Assembly: GCA_050181295.1 (NCBI GenBank)
Contig: JBFXDI010000023.1
Coordinates: 1-39,998 of the forward strand
DNA: 39,998 nt
Reading direction: 5' to 3'
DNA from: JBFXDI01 sp050181295
GTDB lineage: Bacteria; Pseudomonadota; Alphaproteobacteria; Rhizobiales; Aestuariivirgaceae
The notes beneath the pieces are model-generated. The model was not told the DNA's origin. It did no database searches and was given only the letters and a program-made list of their open reading frames with translations. The position numbers and the translations under genes are program-made. Shown piece by piece: positions 16,132 through 24,039 of this stretch. How positions within the stretch are numbered: the first letter of the stretch is position 1; each line of letters begins with the position of its first letter.

Positions 16132-16308
16132 ATGGCCACGCAGACCGCTACCGCAACAACCATTTCCACCCAACAGCGCCTCCTCACCGGCGTCGTCGCC
16201 CTCGCCCTTGGGCTCTTCATGCTCATAGGGGTCGGCTTTGCGGGCTCGACCGTGCTGCACAACGCGGCGCACGACACCCGCCACTCCATCGGCTTCCCCT
16301 GCCACTGA
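16132..16308 (+). CDS. cbtB: Cobalt transporter subunit CbtB
   Basis: A 58-residue protein with one membrane segment (about 20-41) and a His-rich C-terminus HNAAHDTRHS ending in PCH, the typical CbtB metal-binding tail. CbtB works with CbtA in predicted cobalt uptake for B12 synthesis. GGAGGG ten bases before the ATG sets the start. It is the first gene after the cobalamin riboswitch, the usual place for cbtAB. cbtA starts 16 bases downstream. Confidence 0.92.
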   Translation: MATQTATATTISTQQRLLTGVVALALGLFMLIGVGFAGSTVLHNAAHDTRHSIGFPCH

Positions 16309-16324
16309 TCTGAGGGGAAACATC

Positions 16325-17044
16325 ATGCTAGGGCGGGTTCTGCTCGCCGCGGTTCTGGCTGGAATCGCGGCTGGTCTCTTCATGTCGGCCATCCAGCAAT
16401 GGCGGGTGGCGCCGATCATCATCGAGGCCGAGAAATACGAGAAGGCCGAGCCGGCGCACCAGCACGGTGCCGCCGAGGCCACCACGGCGGAAACGCAGGC
16501 TGCGGCGACGCACGAGCATGCCGAAGAGGGATGGGGGCCCGAGGACGGTTTTGAGCGCACGGCCTACACCATCGCGGCCAATGTCGTGGCGGGGGTAGCC
16601 TTCGCGCTGCTCGCTGCGGCCGCGGCGGTGCTGACGGGCCTTCCCCTGACGCTCGGCACGGGAGCGCTCTGGGGCCTCGCGGGCTTCGCCATCTTCACGC
16701 TCGCCCCCTCCGCGGGGCTGCCGCCGGAGCTTCCGGGCATGCCGGCCGGCGACCTCTTCGCGCGCCAGGTCTGGTGGTGGTGCACGGTCGCCGCGACAGC
16801 CGCTGGCATCGGCCTGCTCGTGATGCTCGAGAGCCTGGCGCTGAAGGCGCTGGGCGTGGTGATCATGGCGGTGCCGCACCTCGTCGGCGCGCCGCAGCCC
16901 GACACACACGAGACCACGGTGCCCGCTGGACTTGCGAACACCTTCGCCGCCAATGCCATCGCGACCTCGGCGGTGTTCTGGATTGTCCTGGGCGTGCTGC
17001 TCGGCTACCTGCTCACGCGCAGCGAACGGCGGGCGACGGCCTGA
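16325..17044 (+). CDS. cbtA: Cobalt transporter subunit CbtA
   Basis: A 239-residue membrane protein with about five membrane segments. Segment 1 (about 4-24) is followed by a loop with several His residues (AHQHGAAE and THEHAEE, about 44-67) that may bind cobalt. GLPPELPGMPAGD, the Trp-rich ARQVWWW and VPHLVGAPQP are familiar CbtA landmarks. A GAGGGG site precedes the ATG by about eight bases. The stop overlaps the cobW start (TGATG). It likely forms the cobalt channel with CbtB in the inner membrane. Confidence 0.92.
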   Translation: MLGRVLLAAVLAGIAAGLFMSAIQQWRVAPIIIEAEKYEKAEPAHQHGAAEATTAETQAAATHEHAEEGWGPEDGFERTAYTIAANVVAGVAFALLAAAAAVLTGLPLTLGTGALWGLAGFAIFTLAPSAGLPPELPGMPAGDLFARQVWWWCTVAATAAGIGLLVMLESLALKALGVVIMAVPHLVGAPQPDTHETTVPAGLANTFAANAIATSAVFWIVLGVLLGYLLTRSERRATA

Positions 17045-18102
17045 TGCAGAAGATCCCTGCAACGGTCGTCACTGGCTTCCTCGGCGCCGGCAAGACGACG
17101 CTCATCCGCCACCTGATCCAGAACGCGGGCGGCCGGCGCATCGCCCTCATCGTCAACGAGTTCGGCGATGTGGGCGTGGACGGCGAGGTGCTGAAGGGTT
17201 GTGGAGCGGAGTCCTGTACCGAGAACGACATCGTCGAACTCGCCAACGGCTGTATTTGCTGCACCGTCGCCGACGAGTTCATCCCGACGATGGAGAAGCT
17301 CCTCGGCCGCGCGACCCTGCCCGACCACATCGTGATCGAGACGTCGGGCCTCGCCCTGCCGAAGCCGCTGGTCAAGGCTTTCAACTGGCCGGAGGTCAAA
17401 TCGCGGGTGACCGTCGACGGCGTGGTGACGGTGGTCGATGCCGCCGCGCTCGCGGAAGGGCGCTTCGCGACGGATGAGGCGGCGCTCGCGGAGCAGCGCG
17501 CGGCCGATCCGACCCTCGACCACGACAATCCGGTCGAGGAGGTGTTCGAGGACCAGCTGCTCTGCGCCGACATGGTGCTGCTCAACAAGTCCGATCTCCT
17601 CGATGCCGCATCGGTGGACAGGCTCTCGAGCGACCTCAAGGCGAGGGTGCGGCCGGGCACGCGCCTCGTCCCCACCCGCCACGGAAAGCTTGAGGCGAGC
17701 GCCCTCCTCGGCCTCGGCGCCGGCGCGGAGGACGATCTTGCGACCCGCCCCTCGCATCACGAGCTCGAGGGCGAGGATCACGAGCACGACGACTTCGACA
17801 CCTTCGTGGTGACGCTCAAGGCCACCGGCTCGAAGACCGGGCTGCTGGAGCGCATCCGCAACGCGGTCGTGAAGCACGACATCCTGCGGCTCAAGGGTTT
17901 CGCGGACATCGAGGGCGAGGGCTCGCGCCTCCTGATCCAGGCCGTGGGTCCGCGCGTCGACAGCTATTTCGACCGGCCATGGGCTGTTGGCGAGCCACGC
18001 GGCACATCGCTGGTGGTGATTGGGCTGAAAGGCCTCGACCGCGAGGCGATCGGTAAGGCGCTAGAGCATGATCCGGAAAAGTGTGAAACGGTTTTCCGAT
18101 AA
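17044..18102 (+). CDS. cobW: CobW GTPase (COG0523 metallochaperone)
   Basis: A 352-residue G3E-family GTPase thought to deliver cobalt to the CobNST chelatase. Walker A is GFLGAGKTT (11-19), the metal-binding CXCC is Cys70-Ile-Cys72-Cys73, and the guanine motif is NKSD (181-184). A His/acidic segment (His238, His239, then EDHEHDD with His246) is a second potential metal site. The C-terminal CobW_C domain follows. The last 13 or so codons (EHDPEKCETVFR) are supplied by a palindromic repeat, so the natural C-terminus has been replaced. The neighbouring chelatase gene cobN supports the assignment. Confidence 0.93.
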   Translation: MQKIPATVVTGFLGAGKTTLIRHLIQNAGGRRIALIVNEFGDVGVDGEVLKGCGAESCTENDIVELANGCICCTVADEFIPTMEKLLGRATLPDHIVIETSGLALPKPLVKAFNWPEVKSRVTVDGVVTVVDAAALAEGRFATDEAALAEQRAADPTLDHDNPVEEVFEDQLLCADMVLLNKSDLLDAASVDRLSSDLKARVRPGTRLVPTRHGKLEASALLGLGAGAEDDLATRPSHHELEGEDHEHDDFDTFVVTLKATGSKTGLLERIRNAVVKHDILRLKGFADIEGEGSRLLIQAVGPRVDSYFDRPWAVGEPRGTSLVVIGLKGLDREAIGKALEHDPEKCETVFR

Positions 18103-18112
18103 GATAATGCTC
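18064..18112. repeat. Palindromic repeat element overlapping the cobW 3' end
   Basis: An imperfect palindrome with arms GAGCATGATCCGGAAAA and TTTTCCGATAAGATAATGCTC around a GTGTGAAACGG loop. This sequence type is familiar as an abundant intergenic repeat in Hyphomicrobiales genomes. It provides the last codons and the stop of cobW. Confidence 0.75.
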
Positions 18113-18126
18113 AACTTATTGGAATC

Positions 18127-18174
18127 GATCACGTTTATCCATCCGGATCGATTCCATCCGGATGGATCGTGATC
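18127..18174. repeat. Strong hairpin between cobW and cobN
   Basis: Perfect 12-base arms ATCCATCCGGAT (18137-18148) and ATCCGGATGGAT (18156-18167) flank a 7-base loop. They are extended outside by GATCACG (18127-18133) and CGTGATC (18168-18174), with a 3-base bulge on one side. No T-run follows, so it is not a standard terminator. With the adjacent palindrome it makes a composite repeat, which may stabilise or process the operon mRNA. Confidence 0.8.
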
Positions 18175-18207
18175 TGGGCCTGACACGCAAGCTTTGAGGG
18201 AGGAACG

Positions 18208-21200
18208 GTGCACCTCCTCGCAACCCAATCGGGTGTGATCGACGGCGGCGCGGAGGCGGTGGACCTCCGCCAGCCGCCGGGCGACGTCGTGGTGCTGACC
18301 GCCGCCGACACGGAGCTGGCGAGCCTCGCCCATGCTTTCGATCGGATCCCTGAGCCGAAGCCGTCGCTCCGGCTCGCGAACCTCATGGCGCTCGGCCATA
18401 ACCTTTCGGTCGACACTTATCTGGAAGACACCGCCGCGCACGCGAAGCTGATCGTGGTGCGGCTGCTCGGCGGACGCTCCTACTGGCTCTACGGTGTCGA
18501 CCAGCTCGTGGATCTTGCCCGCGACAGGGGCGTGAAGCTCGCTCTCCTGCCCGGGGGCAGCGATCCGGATCCCGAGTTGCAGCGCCTCTCCACGCTCGGC
18601 TCCGCCGACTGCGAGCGGCTGCGGCGCTACCTCGCCTCCGGCGGCGCCGAGAATGCCGGGAACTTCCTGCGCCATGCCTTCGCGCTCCTCGGGTTGGGCG
18701 AGGACGCGCCCGAGCCGCAGCCGTTTCCATCTTCGGGCTTTTATGCTGCTACCTCCCCCTCGATGGGAGAGGTCGGCCCGCAGGGCCGGGTGGGGGTGCG
18801 GGCGGCTGTCACCCCTCCCCCATCCCCTCCCCATCGAGGGGAGGGGAGCAACAAAGCCGCGACTGTCGGAAACACTGCGTTTCGCGAACCGCCCGTCGCC
18901 GCCATCGTCTTCTACTGCGCGCTGATGGAAGGCGGCTTCACGGCGCCGGTCGATGCGCTTGCCGCCGCGCTTGAGGCACGCGGGCTGAAAACCCTGCCTC
19001 TCTATGTCTCGAGCCTCAAGGAGGCCGAATCCGCGCGCCTCGTGTCGCAAGCTCTCGCCGAGGCCAGGCCTTCCGTCATCCTCAACGCCACGGGCTTCGC
19101 TGTCGGCAGCTTCTCCGGTGAGGCCAGCGACAATCCCTTCGCAGCGAGCGATTGCCCGGTGCTGCAAGTCGTGTTCTCCAGCAGCGGCGAGGACGCCTGG
19201 AAGGAGAATGCGCAAGGGCTTTCCGCACGCGACCTCGCCATGAACGTGGTGCTGCCGGAGCTCGACGGCCGGCTCATGACCCGCGCCGTCTCCTTCAAGG
19301 CGGACGATGAGTATCACGCCGGCACGCATTGCCGGATCGTCTCCTATCGGCCGGTGCCTGATCGCGTCGCCTTCGTGGCGGACCTTGCGGCGAACTGGGC
19401 GAGGCTCAGGGCGGCGAAACCGGAGAACCGCCGCGTCGCCATCGTGCTCGCCAATTATCCGAACCGCGACGGCCGCATCGGCAACGGCGTCGGCTACGAC
19501 ACGCCAGCCAGCACCATCGCCATGCTGAGGGCGTTGAAAGGCGCTGGCTATGCGGTCGGGAGCATCCCGGCCGACGGCAATGCGCTGCTGAACGAGCTGC
19601 TCGCCGGTCCGACCAACAGCAGTGCCAAACTTGTCCCCTCGGACGCCACGCTGGACCTGAATCGCTATTCGAGCTTCTTCGCGCAACTGCCTGAAAGGAT
19701 TCGCGATGAAGTGACTGAGCGCTGGGGCACGCCCGAGCGCGACCCCTTCGTGCGGGACGGGGCGTTTCACCTGCCGGTGCGCATCTACGGCCACGTCGCC
19801 GTCGCGATCCAGCCGGCGCGCGGCTACAACATCGACCCGAAGCAGACCTACCACGACCCGGCGCTCGTGCCGCCGCACGGCTACCTCGCCTTCTATCTCT
19901 GGCTCAGGGAGAGCTTTGGCGCGCACGCCGTCATCCATAACGGCAAGCACGGCAACCTCGAATGGCTGCCGGGCAAGGCCGCGGCGCTCTCGAGCGAGTG
20001 CTATCCGGAAGTCGCGCTTGGGCCCCTGCCCCAGCTCTATCCTTTCATCGTCAACGATCCGGGCGAGGGCACGCAGGCGAAGCGTCGCACCGCCGCCGTC
20101 ATCGTCGACCATCTGACGCCCCCGCTAGCGCGCGCCGAATCCTATGGGCCCCTGAAGGAGCTCGAGGCCCTGCTGGACGAATACTATCTCGCATCCGGCC
20201 TCGACCGGCGGCGCCTGGAGGCGCTTAAAAGTCAGATCCTCGACCTCACGCGCTCCTCCGGTCTGGATGAGGATGCCGGATTGGCGGACGAAACGGACAG
20301 GGACGAGGCGCTGCGTCGCCTCGACGCCTATCTCTGCGACCTCAAGGAGGCGCAGATCCGCGACGGCCTGCATGTGCTGGGCTCAAGCCCGAAGGGCGAG
20401 CTCGAGGCGGCCTTGCTCGTTGCGCTGACCCGCAGTCCCCGAGGCGAGGGCAAGGATGGCGACGCGTCGCTCATCCGCGCGCTCGCGCAGGATTTTGGCT
20501 TCGACGGCTTCGACCCCTTCGGCTGCGACCTCGCCGCGCCATGGGTCGGGTCTCGGCCGGAATTGTTGAAGGGGTTAAGCGACGACCCCTGGCGCACCAA
20601 TGCCGACACGCTGGAGCGACTGGAGCTCTATGCGCTCGACCTCGTTCGCCCCCCTCCCCCCCGAGGGAAGGGTTTGGGGGTGGGGATGTCATTGCCCGCC
20701 ACCCCCTCCCCGACCCTCCCCCCTCTAGGGGGAGGGAGCAGCAGCATCCTCCGCGCGATCGAAGAAAACATCCGCCCGGCGCTCCGCGCCTGCGGGCCAC
20801 GCGAGATCGAGGCCGTGCTAAAGGGGCTCGATGGCCGCTTCGTCGCGCCGGGTCCGTCCGGCGCGCCGACGCGCGGACGCCTCGACGTGCTTCCCACGGG
20901 CCGCAACTTCTATTCCGTCGACAACCGCGCCCTGCCGACCCCCACCGCCTGGGATCTCGGCCGCCGCTCGGCGGAAGCGCTGCTCCAGCGCCACTTCCAG
21001 GACCATGGCCGCTATCCGACGGCACTCGGCCTCTCGGCCTGGGGCACCTCCAACATGCGCACGGGCGGCGACGATATCGCGCAAGCCCTCGCCCTCATCG
21101 GCGCGAAGCCGCGCTGGGACACGGCAAACTGGCGTGTCACGGGTTTCGACATCCTGACACTCGCCGAGCTCGACCGCCCGCGCATCGACGTGACGCTCCG

Positions 21201-22098
21201 CATCTCGGGCTTCTTCCGTGATGCCTTTCCCGCGCAGATCGAGCTTTTCGACCGCGCGGTGCGCGCTGTCGGCGCACTGGACGAAGATGAGCACGACAAT
21301 CCCATCGCCGCCCGCATGCGGAGCGAGGAAGCCGAGCTCGCGTCCGGAGGCATGCCTGAAGGTGAAGCCCGGCGTCTAGCAGGCTTCCGCGTCTTCGGCT
21401 CGAAGCCCGGTGCCTATGGCGCGGGCCTCCAGGCGCTGATCGACGAGAAGCTCTGGGCGGAGCGCAGCGATCTCGCAGCCGCCTACCTCGCCTGGGGCTC
21501 CTTCGCCTATGGCGCCAACGCCACCGGCGAGGCGCGGGGAGATGCATTCCGCACCCGCCTCTCGCGCCTCGAGGCGGTGGTCCATAACCAGGACAACCGC
21601 GAGCACGACCTCCTCGACTCCGACGACTACTACCAGTTCGAGGGCGGCATGACGGCCGCCGTCGAGCATCTTTCCGGTGCGCGGCCCAGGGTCTACCACA
21701 ACGACCACTCGCGCCCCGAAAGGCCGGTCGTGCGCACGCTAGAGGAGGAGATCGGCCGCGTGGTGCGCTCGCGCGTCGTCAACCCCAAGTGGATCGCGGG
21801 CGTCATGCGCCACGGCTACAAGGGAGCCTTCGAGATCGCCGCCACCGTCGACTACCTCTTCGCCTTCGCGGCGACGACCGGGGCCGTGAAATCGCACCAT
21901 TTCGACCTGGCCTACGACGCCTATCTCATGGACGAGACCGTGCGCGCCTTCATCGCCGCCAACAATCCGGCCGCGCTTGCCGAGATCGCCCAGCGCTTCG
22001 AGGAGGCGGCCGAGCGCGGTCTCTGGTCTCCAAGGTCCAACTCGGCGCATCATCGCCTGCTTGAGCTTGCCCGTTCCCGTTCCGAGGTGCCCGCATGA
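18208..22098 (+). CDS. cobN: Aerobic cobaltochelatase large subunit CobN
   Basis: CobN is the large, porphyrin-binding subunit of the ATP-dependent CobNST complex, which inserts cobalt into hydrogenobyrinate a,c-diamide. The product is 1296 residues. The GTG start follows GGGAGGA. Family landmarks include VAIVLANYPNRDGRIGNGVG, HNGKHGNLEWLPGKA, PFIVNDPGEG, GPSGAPTRGR with LPTGRNFYSVD, and SDDYYQFEGGM near the end. Two Pro/Gly/Arg-rich segments (about residues 182-214 and 814-844) come from palindromic repeats within the frame; without them the protein would be about 1234 residues, near the family size. The stop overlaps the cobO start by four bases. CobS and CobT are not in the window. Confidence 0.96.
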   Translation: MHLLATQSGVIDGGAEAVDLRQPPGDVVVLTAADTELASLAHAFDRIPEPKPSLRLANLMALGHNLSVDTYLEDTAAHAKLIVVRLLGGRSYWLYGVDQLVDLARDRGVKLALLPGGSDPDPELQRLSTLGSADCERLRRYLASGGAENAGNFLRHAFALLGLGEDAPEPQPFPSSGFYAATSPSMGEVGPQGRVGVRAAVTPPPSPPHRGEGSNKAATVGNTAFREPPVAAIVFYCALMEGGFTAPVDALAAALEARGLKTLPLYVSSLKEAESARLVSQALAEARPSVILNATGFAVGSFSGEASDNPFAASDCPVLQVVFSSSGEDAWKENAQGLSARDLAMNVVLPELDGRLMTRAVSFKADDEYHAGTHCRIVSYRPVPDRVAFVADLAANWARLRAAKPENRRVAIVLANYPNRDGRIGNGVGYDTPASTIAMLRALKGAGYAVGSIPADGNALLNELLAGPTNSSAKLVPSDATLDLNRYSSFFAQLPERIRDEVTERWGTPERDPFVRDGAFHLPVRIYGHVAVAIQPARGYNIDPKQTYHDPALVPPHGYLAFYLWLRESFGAHAVIHNGKHGNLEWLPGKAAALSSECYPEVALGPLPQLYPFIVNDPGEGTQAKRRTAAVIVDHLTPPLARAESYGPLKELEALLDEYYLASGLDRRRLEALKSQILDLTRSSGLDEDAGLADETDRDEALRRLDAYLCDLKEAQIRDGLHVLGSSPKGELEAALLVALTRSPRGEGKDGDASLIRALAQDFGFDGFDPFGCDLAAPWVGSRPELLKGLSDDPWRTNADTLERLELYALDLVRPPPPRGKGLGVGMSLPATPSPTLPPLGGGSSSILRAIEENIRPALRACGPREIEAVLKGLDGRFVAPGPSGAPTRGRLDVLPTGRNFYSVDNRALPTPTAWDLGRRSAEALLQRHFQDHGRYPTALGLSAWGTSNMRTGGDDIAQALALIGAKPRWDTANWRVTGFDILTLAELDRPRIDVTLRISGFFRDAFPAQIELFDRAVRAVGALDEDEHDNPIAARMRSEEAELASGGMPEGEARRLAGFRVFGSKPGAYGAGLQALIDEKLWAERSDLAAAYLAWGSFAYGANATGEARGDAFRTRLSRLEAVVHNQDNREHDLLDSDDYYQFEGGMTAAVEHLSGARPRVYHNDHSRPERPVVRTLEEEIGRVVRSRVVNPKWIAGVMRHGYKGAFEIAATVDYLFAFAATTGAVKSHHFDLAYDAYLMDETVRAFIAANNPAALAEIAQRFEEAAERGLWSPRSNSAHHRLLELARSRSEVPA
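18753..18848. repeat. Palindromic element 1 within cobN, translated in frame
   Basis: Left arm CTCCCCCTCGATGGGAGAGG (18753-18772) pairs with CCTCCCCATCGAGGGGAGG in 18826-18848. Inside are a small hairpin CGGCCC-GCA-GGGCCG and GGTGGGGGTG opposite CACCCCTCCCC. The span is 96 bases, a multiple of three, without stops. It encodes about residues 182-214, just before the conserved VAAIVFY block, in a likely surface linker. Confidence 0.85.
20649..20738. repeat. Palindromic element 2 within cobN, translated in frame
   Basis: A C-rich left arm with CCCCCCGAGGGAAGGG, then GGGGGTGGGG, is mirrored by CCACCCCCTCCCC and CCCTCCCCCCTCTAGGGGG on the right. The span is about 90 bases and keeps the frame open, encoding about residues 814-844 between LELYALDLV and LRAIEENIRPAL. 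It resembles element 1 in layout (C-rich arm, G-rich centre, reverse order), so both probably belong to one family. Confidence 0.8.
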
Positions 22099-22703
22099 CC
22101 GACGCCGAAGACAACGCCCGCCACGCCGAGAAGATGAAGAAGAAGAAGGCCGTCCGCGACCGCATGCTCGCGACGAAGACCATCGAGAAGGGCCTCCTCA
22201 TCGTCCACACGGGCAAGGGAAAGGGAAAGTCGACGGCTGCCTTCGGCATGGTGTTCCGCGCGATCGGTCACGGCATGAAGGCGGGCGTGGTGCAGTTCGT
22301 GAAGGGGGCGTGGGACACGGGCGAGCGCACGGTGCTCGAAAACTTTCCCGACCTGGTCACGATCAAGGCGATGGGCGAAGGCTTCACCTGGGAGACGCAG
22401 GACCGCGCCCGCGACGTCGCAGCGGCCGAGGCGGCGTGGGAGGAGGCCAAGCGGCTCATCGCCGATCCGGCTTACAGGATGGTCCTCCTGGACGAGCTCA
22501 ACATCGTACTCCGATACGACTACCTGCCGCTGGGCGAAGTGCTGGAGGTTCTGAAGAACAAGCCGGCGGACAAGCACGTCATCGTGACGGGCCGCAACGC
22601 CGCGCCGGAGCTCATCGAGATCGCCGACCTCGTGACCGAGATGGAGCAGGTGAAGCACCCCTTCCGCTCCGGCGTGAAGGCGCAGGTGGGTGTGGAGTAC
22701 TGA
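22095..22703 (+). CDS. cobO: Cob(I)yrinic acid a,c-diamide adenosyltransferase
   Basis: A CobA/CobO/BtuR family enzyme that transfers the adenosyl group of ATP to the cobalt of the corrinoid, the step after cobalt insertion. The product is 202 residues. The P-loop is HTGKGKGKST (38-47). Other family blocks are VVQFVKGAWDTGE, the aspartate strand VLLDELNIVLRYDYL, and VIVTGRNAAPELIEIADLVTEM. The basic N-terminal extension (KKKKAVRDR) is usual. The end HPFRSGVKAQVGVEY fits the family. It is translationally coupled to cobN and is the last gene of the first B12 operon; a palindromic repeat follows 25 bases after the stop. Confidence 0.96.
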   Translation: MTDAEDNARHAEKMKKKKAVRDRMLATKTIEKGLLIVHTGKGKGKSTAAFGMVFRAIGHGMKAGVVQFVKGAWDTGERTVLENFPDLVTIKAMGEGFTWETQDRARDVAAAEAAWEEAKRLIADPAYRMVLLDELNIVLRYDYLPLGEVLEVLKNKPADKHVIVTGRNAAPELIEIADLVTEMEQVKHPFRSGVKAQVGVEY

Positions 22704-22728
22704 TCCGCGGTCTGAAGCGTTCCCAACC

Positions 22729-22821
22729 GTCATTGCCGGGCTTGTCCCGGCAATCCAGGAACACCACCGCGTCCCATGCTCCGCGGTGTTCATAGATGCC
22801 CGGATCAAGTCCGGGCATGAC
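22729..22821. repeat. Palindromic intergenic repeat after cobO
   Basis: GTCATTGCCGGGCTTGTC at the left end and GATCAAGTCCGGGCATGAC at the right end form terminal inverted repeats. The centre holds a second hairpin, ACACCACCGCG against CGCGGTGTT. This type is very common between genes in Hyphomicrobiales. It fills most of the gap between the convergent cobO and CoA-transferase genes and ends three bases before the latter's stop. Confidence 0.8.
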
Positions 22822-22824
22822 AGC

Positions 22825-24039
22825 TTACTTAGTTCCCGCCACCACGCCCGCATCGTGCAGCGCGGCGATCTCGGTTGCGCTGTAACCCGCCTCCGCGAGA
22901 ACCATGTCCGTGTGCTCGCCGAGGAGCGGCGCCCGGACCGGCGTCTCGCGCTCCGCGCCCTGGAATGCGATAGGCGTGCCCGGCGTGAGCAGGCTTCCGA
23001 TCCCTGGATGATCCACCATCGAGAACATGGGATTTTCCGTCGAGAGATCCGGGTCCTCCGCGAGCGCCTGCGTGAAGCTGCGGAACACGCCCCAGGTGAC
23101 GCCGTGCTTCTTCAGGGGACCGGCGACCTCCTCCAGCGAGCGCGCGCGGAACCATGGCGCAAGGACATCCGTGATGGCGTCCCGTGCCAGGAAGCGGTTG
23201 CCCTCCCCGGCAAGGTCGAGGCCGAGCCGCTCCTCCAACGCGTCCAGTTCGGCGCCGAGGCCGGTCGCGGCTCTGATGCTTTCCCACTGCCTTTTCGTGA
23301 GGCCGACGACGATCACGCTTCGCCCGTCGACGCAGGAAAAATCCTGCACATAGGCGCCGTGCACCGCGTTGCCGAGCCGCTCGCGCTCGGCGTGATTGAG
23401 CGCGACATCGGCAATGATGCCGAGATGTCCGAGGACGGCCAGCGCCACGTCCTTGAGCGAGAGCTCGACGAGCTGCCCCTGCCCCGTCTTCAGCCGATGC
23501 CGCTCGGCGGCCAGAACGGCGAGCGCCGCCATGTTGCCCGCGATGACGTCCCAGGCAGGCAGTGCGTGGTTGACTGGCTCCCTGAGATTCGAGGGGCCGG
23601 TGACGAAGGGGAAACCGCTGCCGGCATTGACGGTGTAGTCGACTTGCGGGCCGCCCAGCCGGTCGCCGAGCAATGAGACCATGAGGACATCCTCGCGGTG
23701 CTTCCTCAGCTCATCGTAGGAGAGCGCTCCGCGAGGGTTGAGGTTCGTGAGGAAGATGCCGCCATCCGGACCCGGGCCGCAGATGAGCCGGCGGATGATC
23801 TCCTGGCCACGCGGTGTGGCGATATCGACAGCGATCGAGCGCTTTCCCTTGTTGAGGCCCGCCCAGTAGAGGCTCCTGCTGTCCTTCGTGACGGGCCAGC
23901 GGTGATGGTCGAGCCCGCCGCCGATGCGGTCGAAGCGGATCACATCGGCGCCGAGCTGCGCCAGTGTCATGCCGGCGAGCGGAGCAGCGACGAAGGCAGA
24001 TCCTTCGATGACTCTCAGCCCCTGTAGCACCTTGGCCAT
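22825..24039 (-). CDS. Family III (CaiB/BaiF) CoA-transferase
   Basis: A 404-residue family III CoA-transferase, which moves CoA between carboxylic acids through an aspartyl-CoA anhydride. The start VLQGLRVIEGSAFVAAPLAG, the segment LNKGKRSIAVDI and the loop with ALPAWDVIAG (candidate catalytic Asp164) are family landmarks. The start overlaps the stop of the upstream hydratase gene (TGATG), so the two are a translational pair. This pairing recalls mesaconyl-CoA C1-C4 transferase with mesaconyl-C4-CoA hydratase, or itaconyl-CoA transferase with itaconyl-CoA hydratase; substrate choice is inference only. Confidence 0.88.
   Translation of the reverse strand: MAKVLQGLRVIEGSAFVAAPLAGMTLAQLGADVIRFDRIGGGLDHHRWPVTKDSRSLYWAGLNKGKRSIAVDIATPRGQEIIRRLICGPGPDGGIFLTNLNPRGALSYDELRKHREDVLMVSLLGDRLGGPQVDYTVNAGSGFPFVTGPSNLREPVNHALPAWDVIAGNMAALAVLAAERHRLKTGQGQLVELSLKDVALAVLGHLGIIADVALNHAERERLGNAVHGAYVQDFSCVDGRSVIVVGLTKRQWESIRAATGLGAELDALEERLGLDLAGEGNRFLARDAITDVLAPWFRARSLEEVAGPLKKHGVTWGVFRSFTQALAEDPDLSTENPMFSMVDHPGIGSLLTPGTPIAFQGAERETPVRAPLLGEHTDMVLAEAGYSATEIAALHDAGVVAGTK

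Noticed and set aside
18061..20112. Long minus-strand open frame antisense to cobN
   Set aside because: Composition is that of a shadow frame (Arg/His/Gly-rich) and it covers the palindromic repeats and the cobW end; cobN itself is unmistakable.
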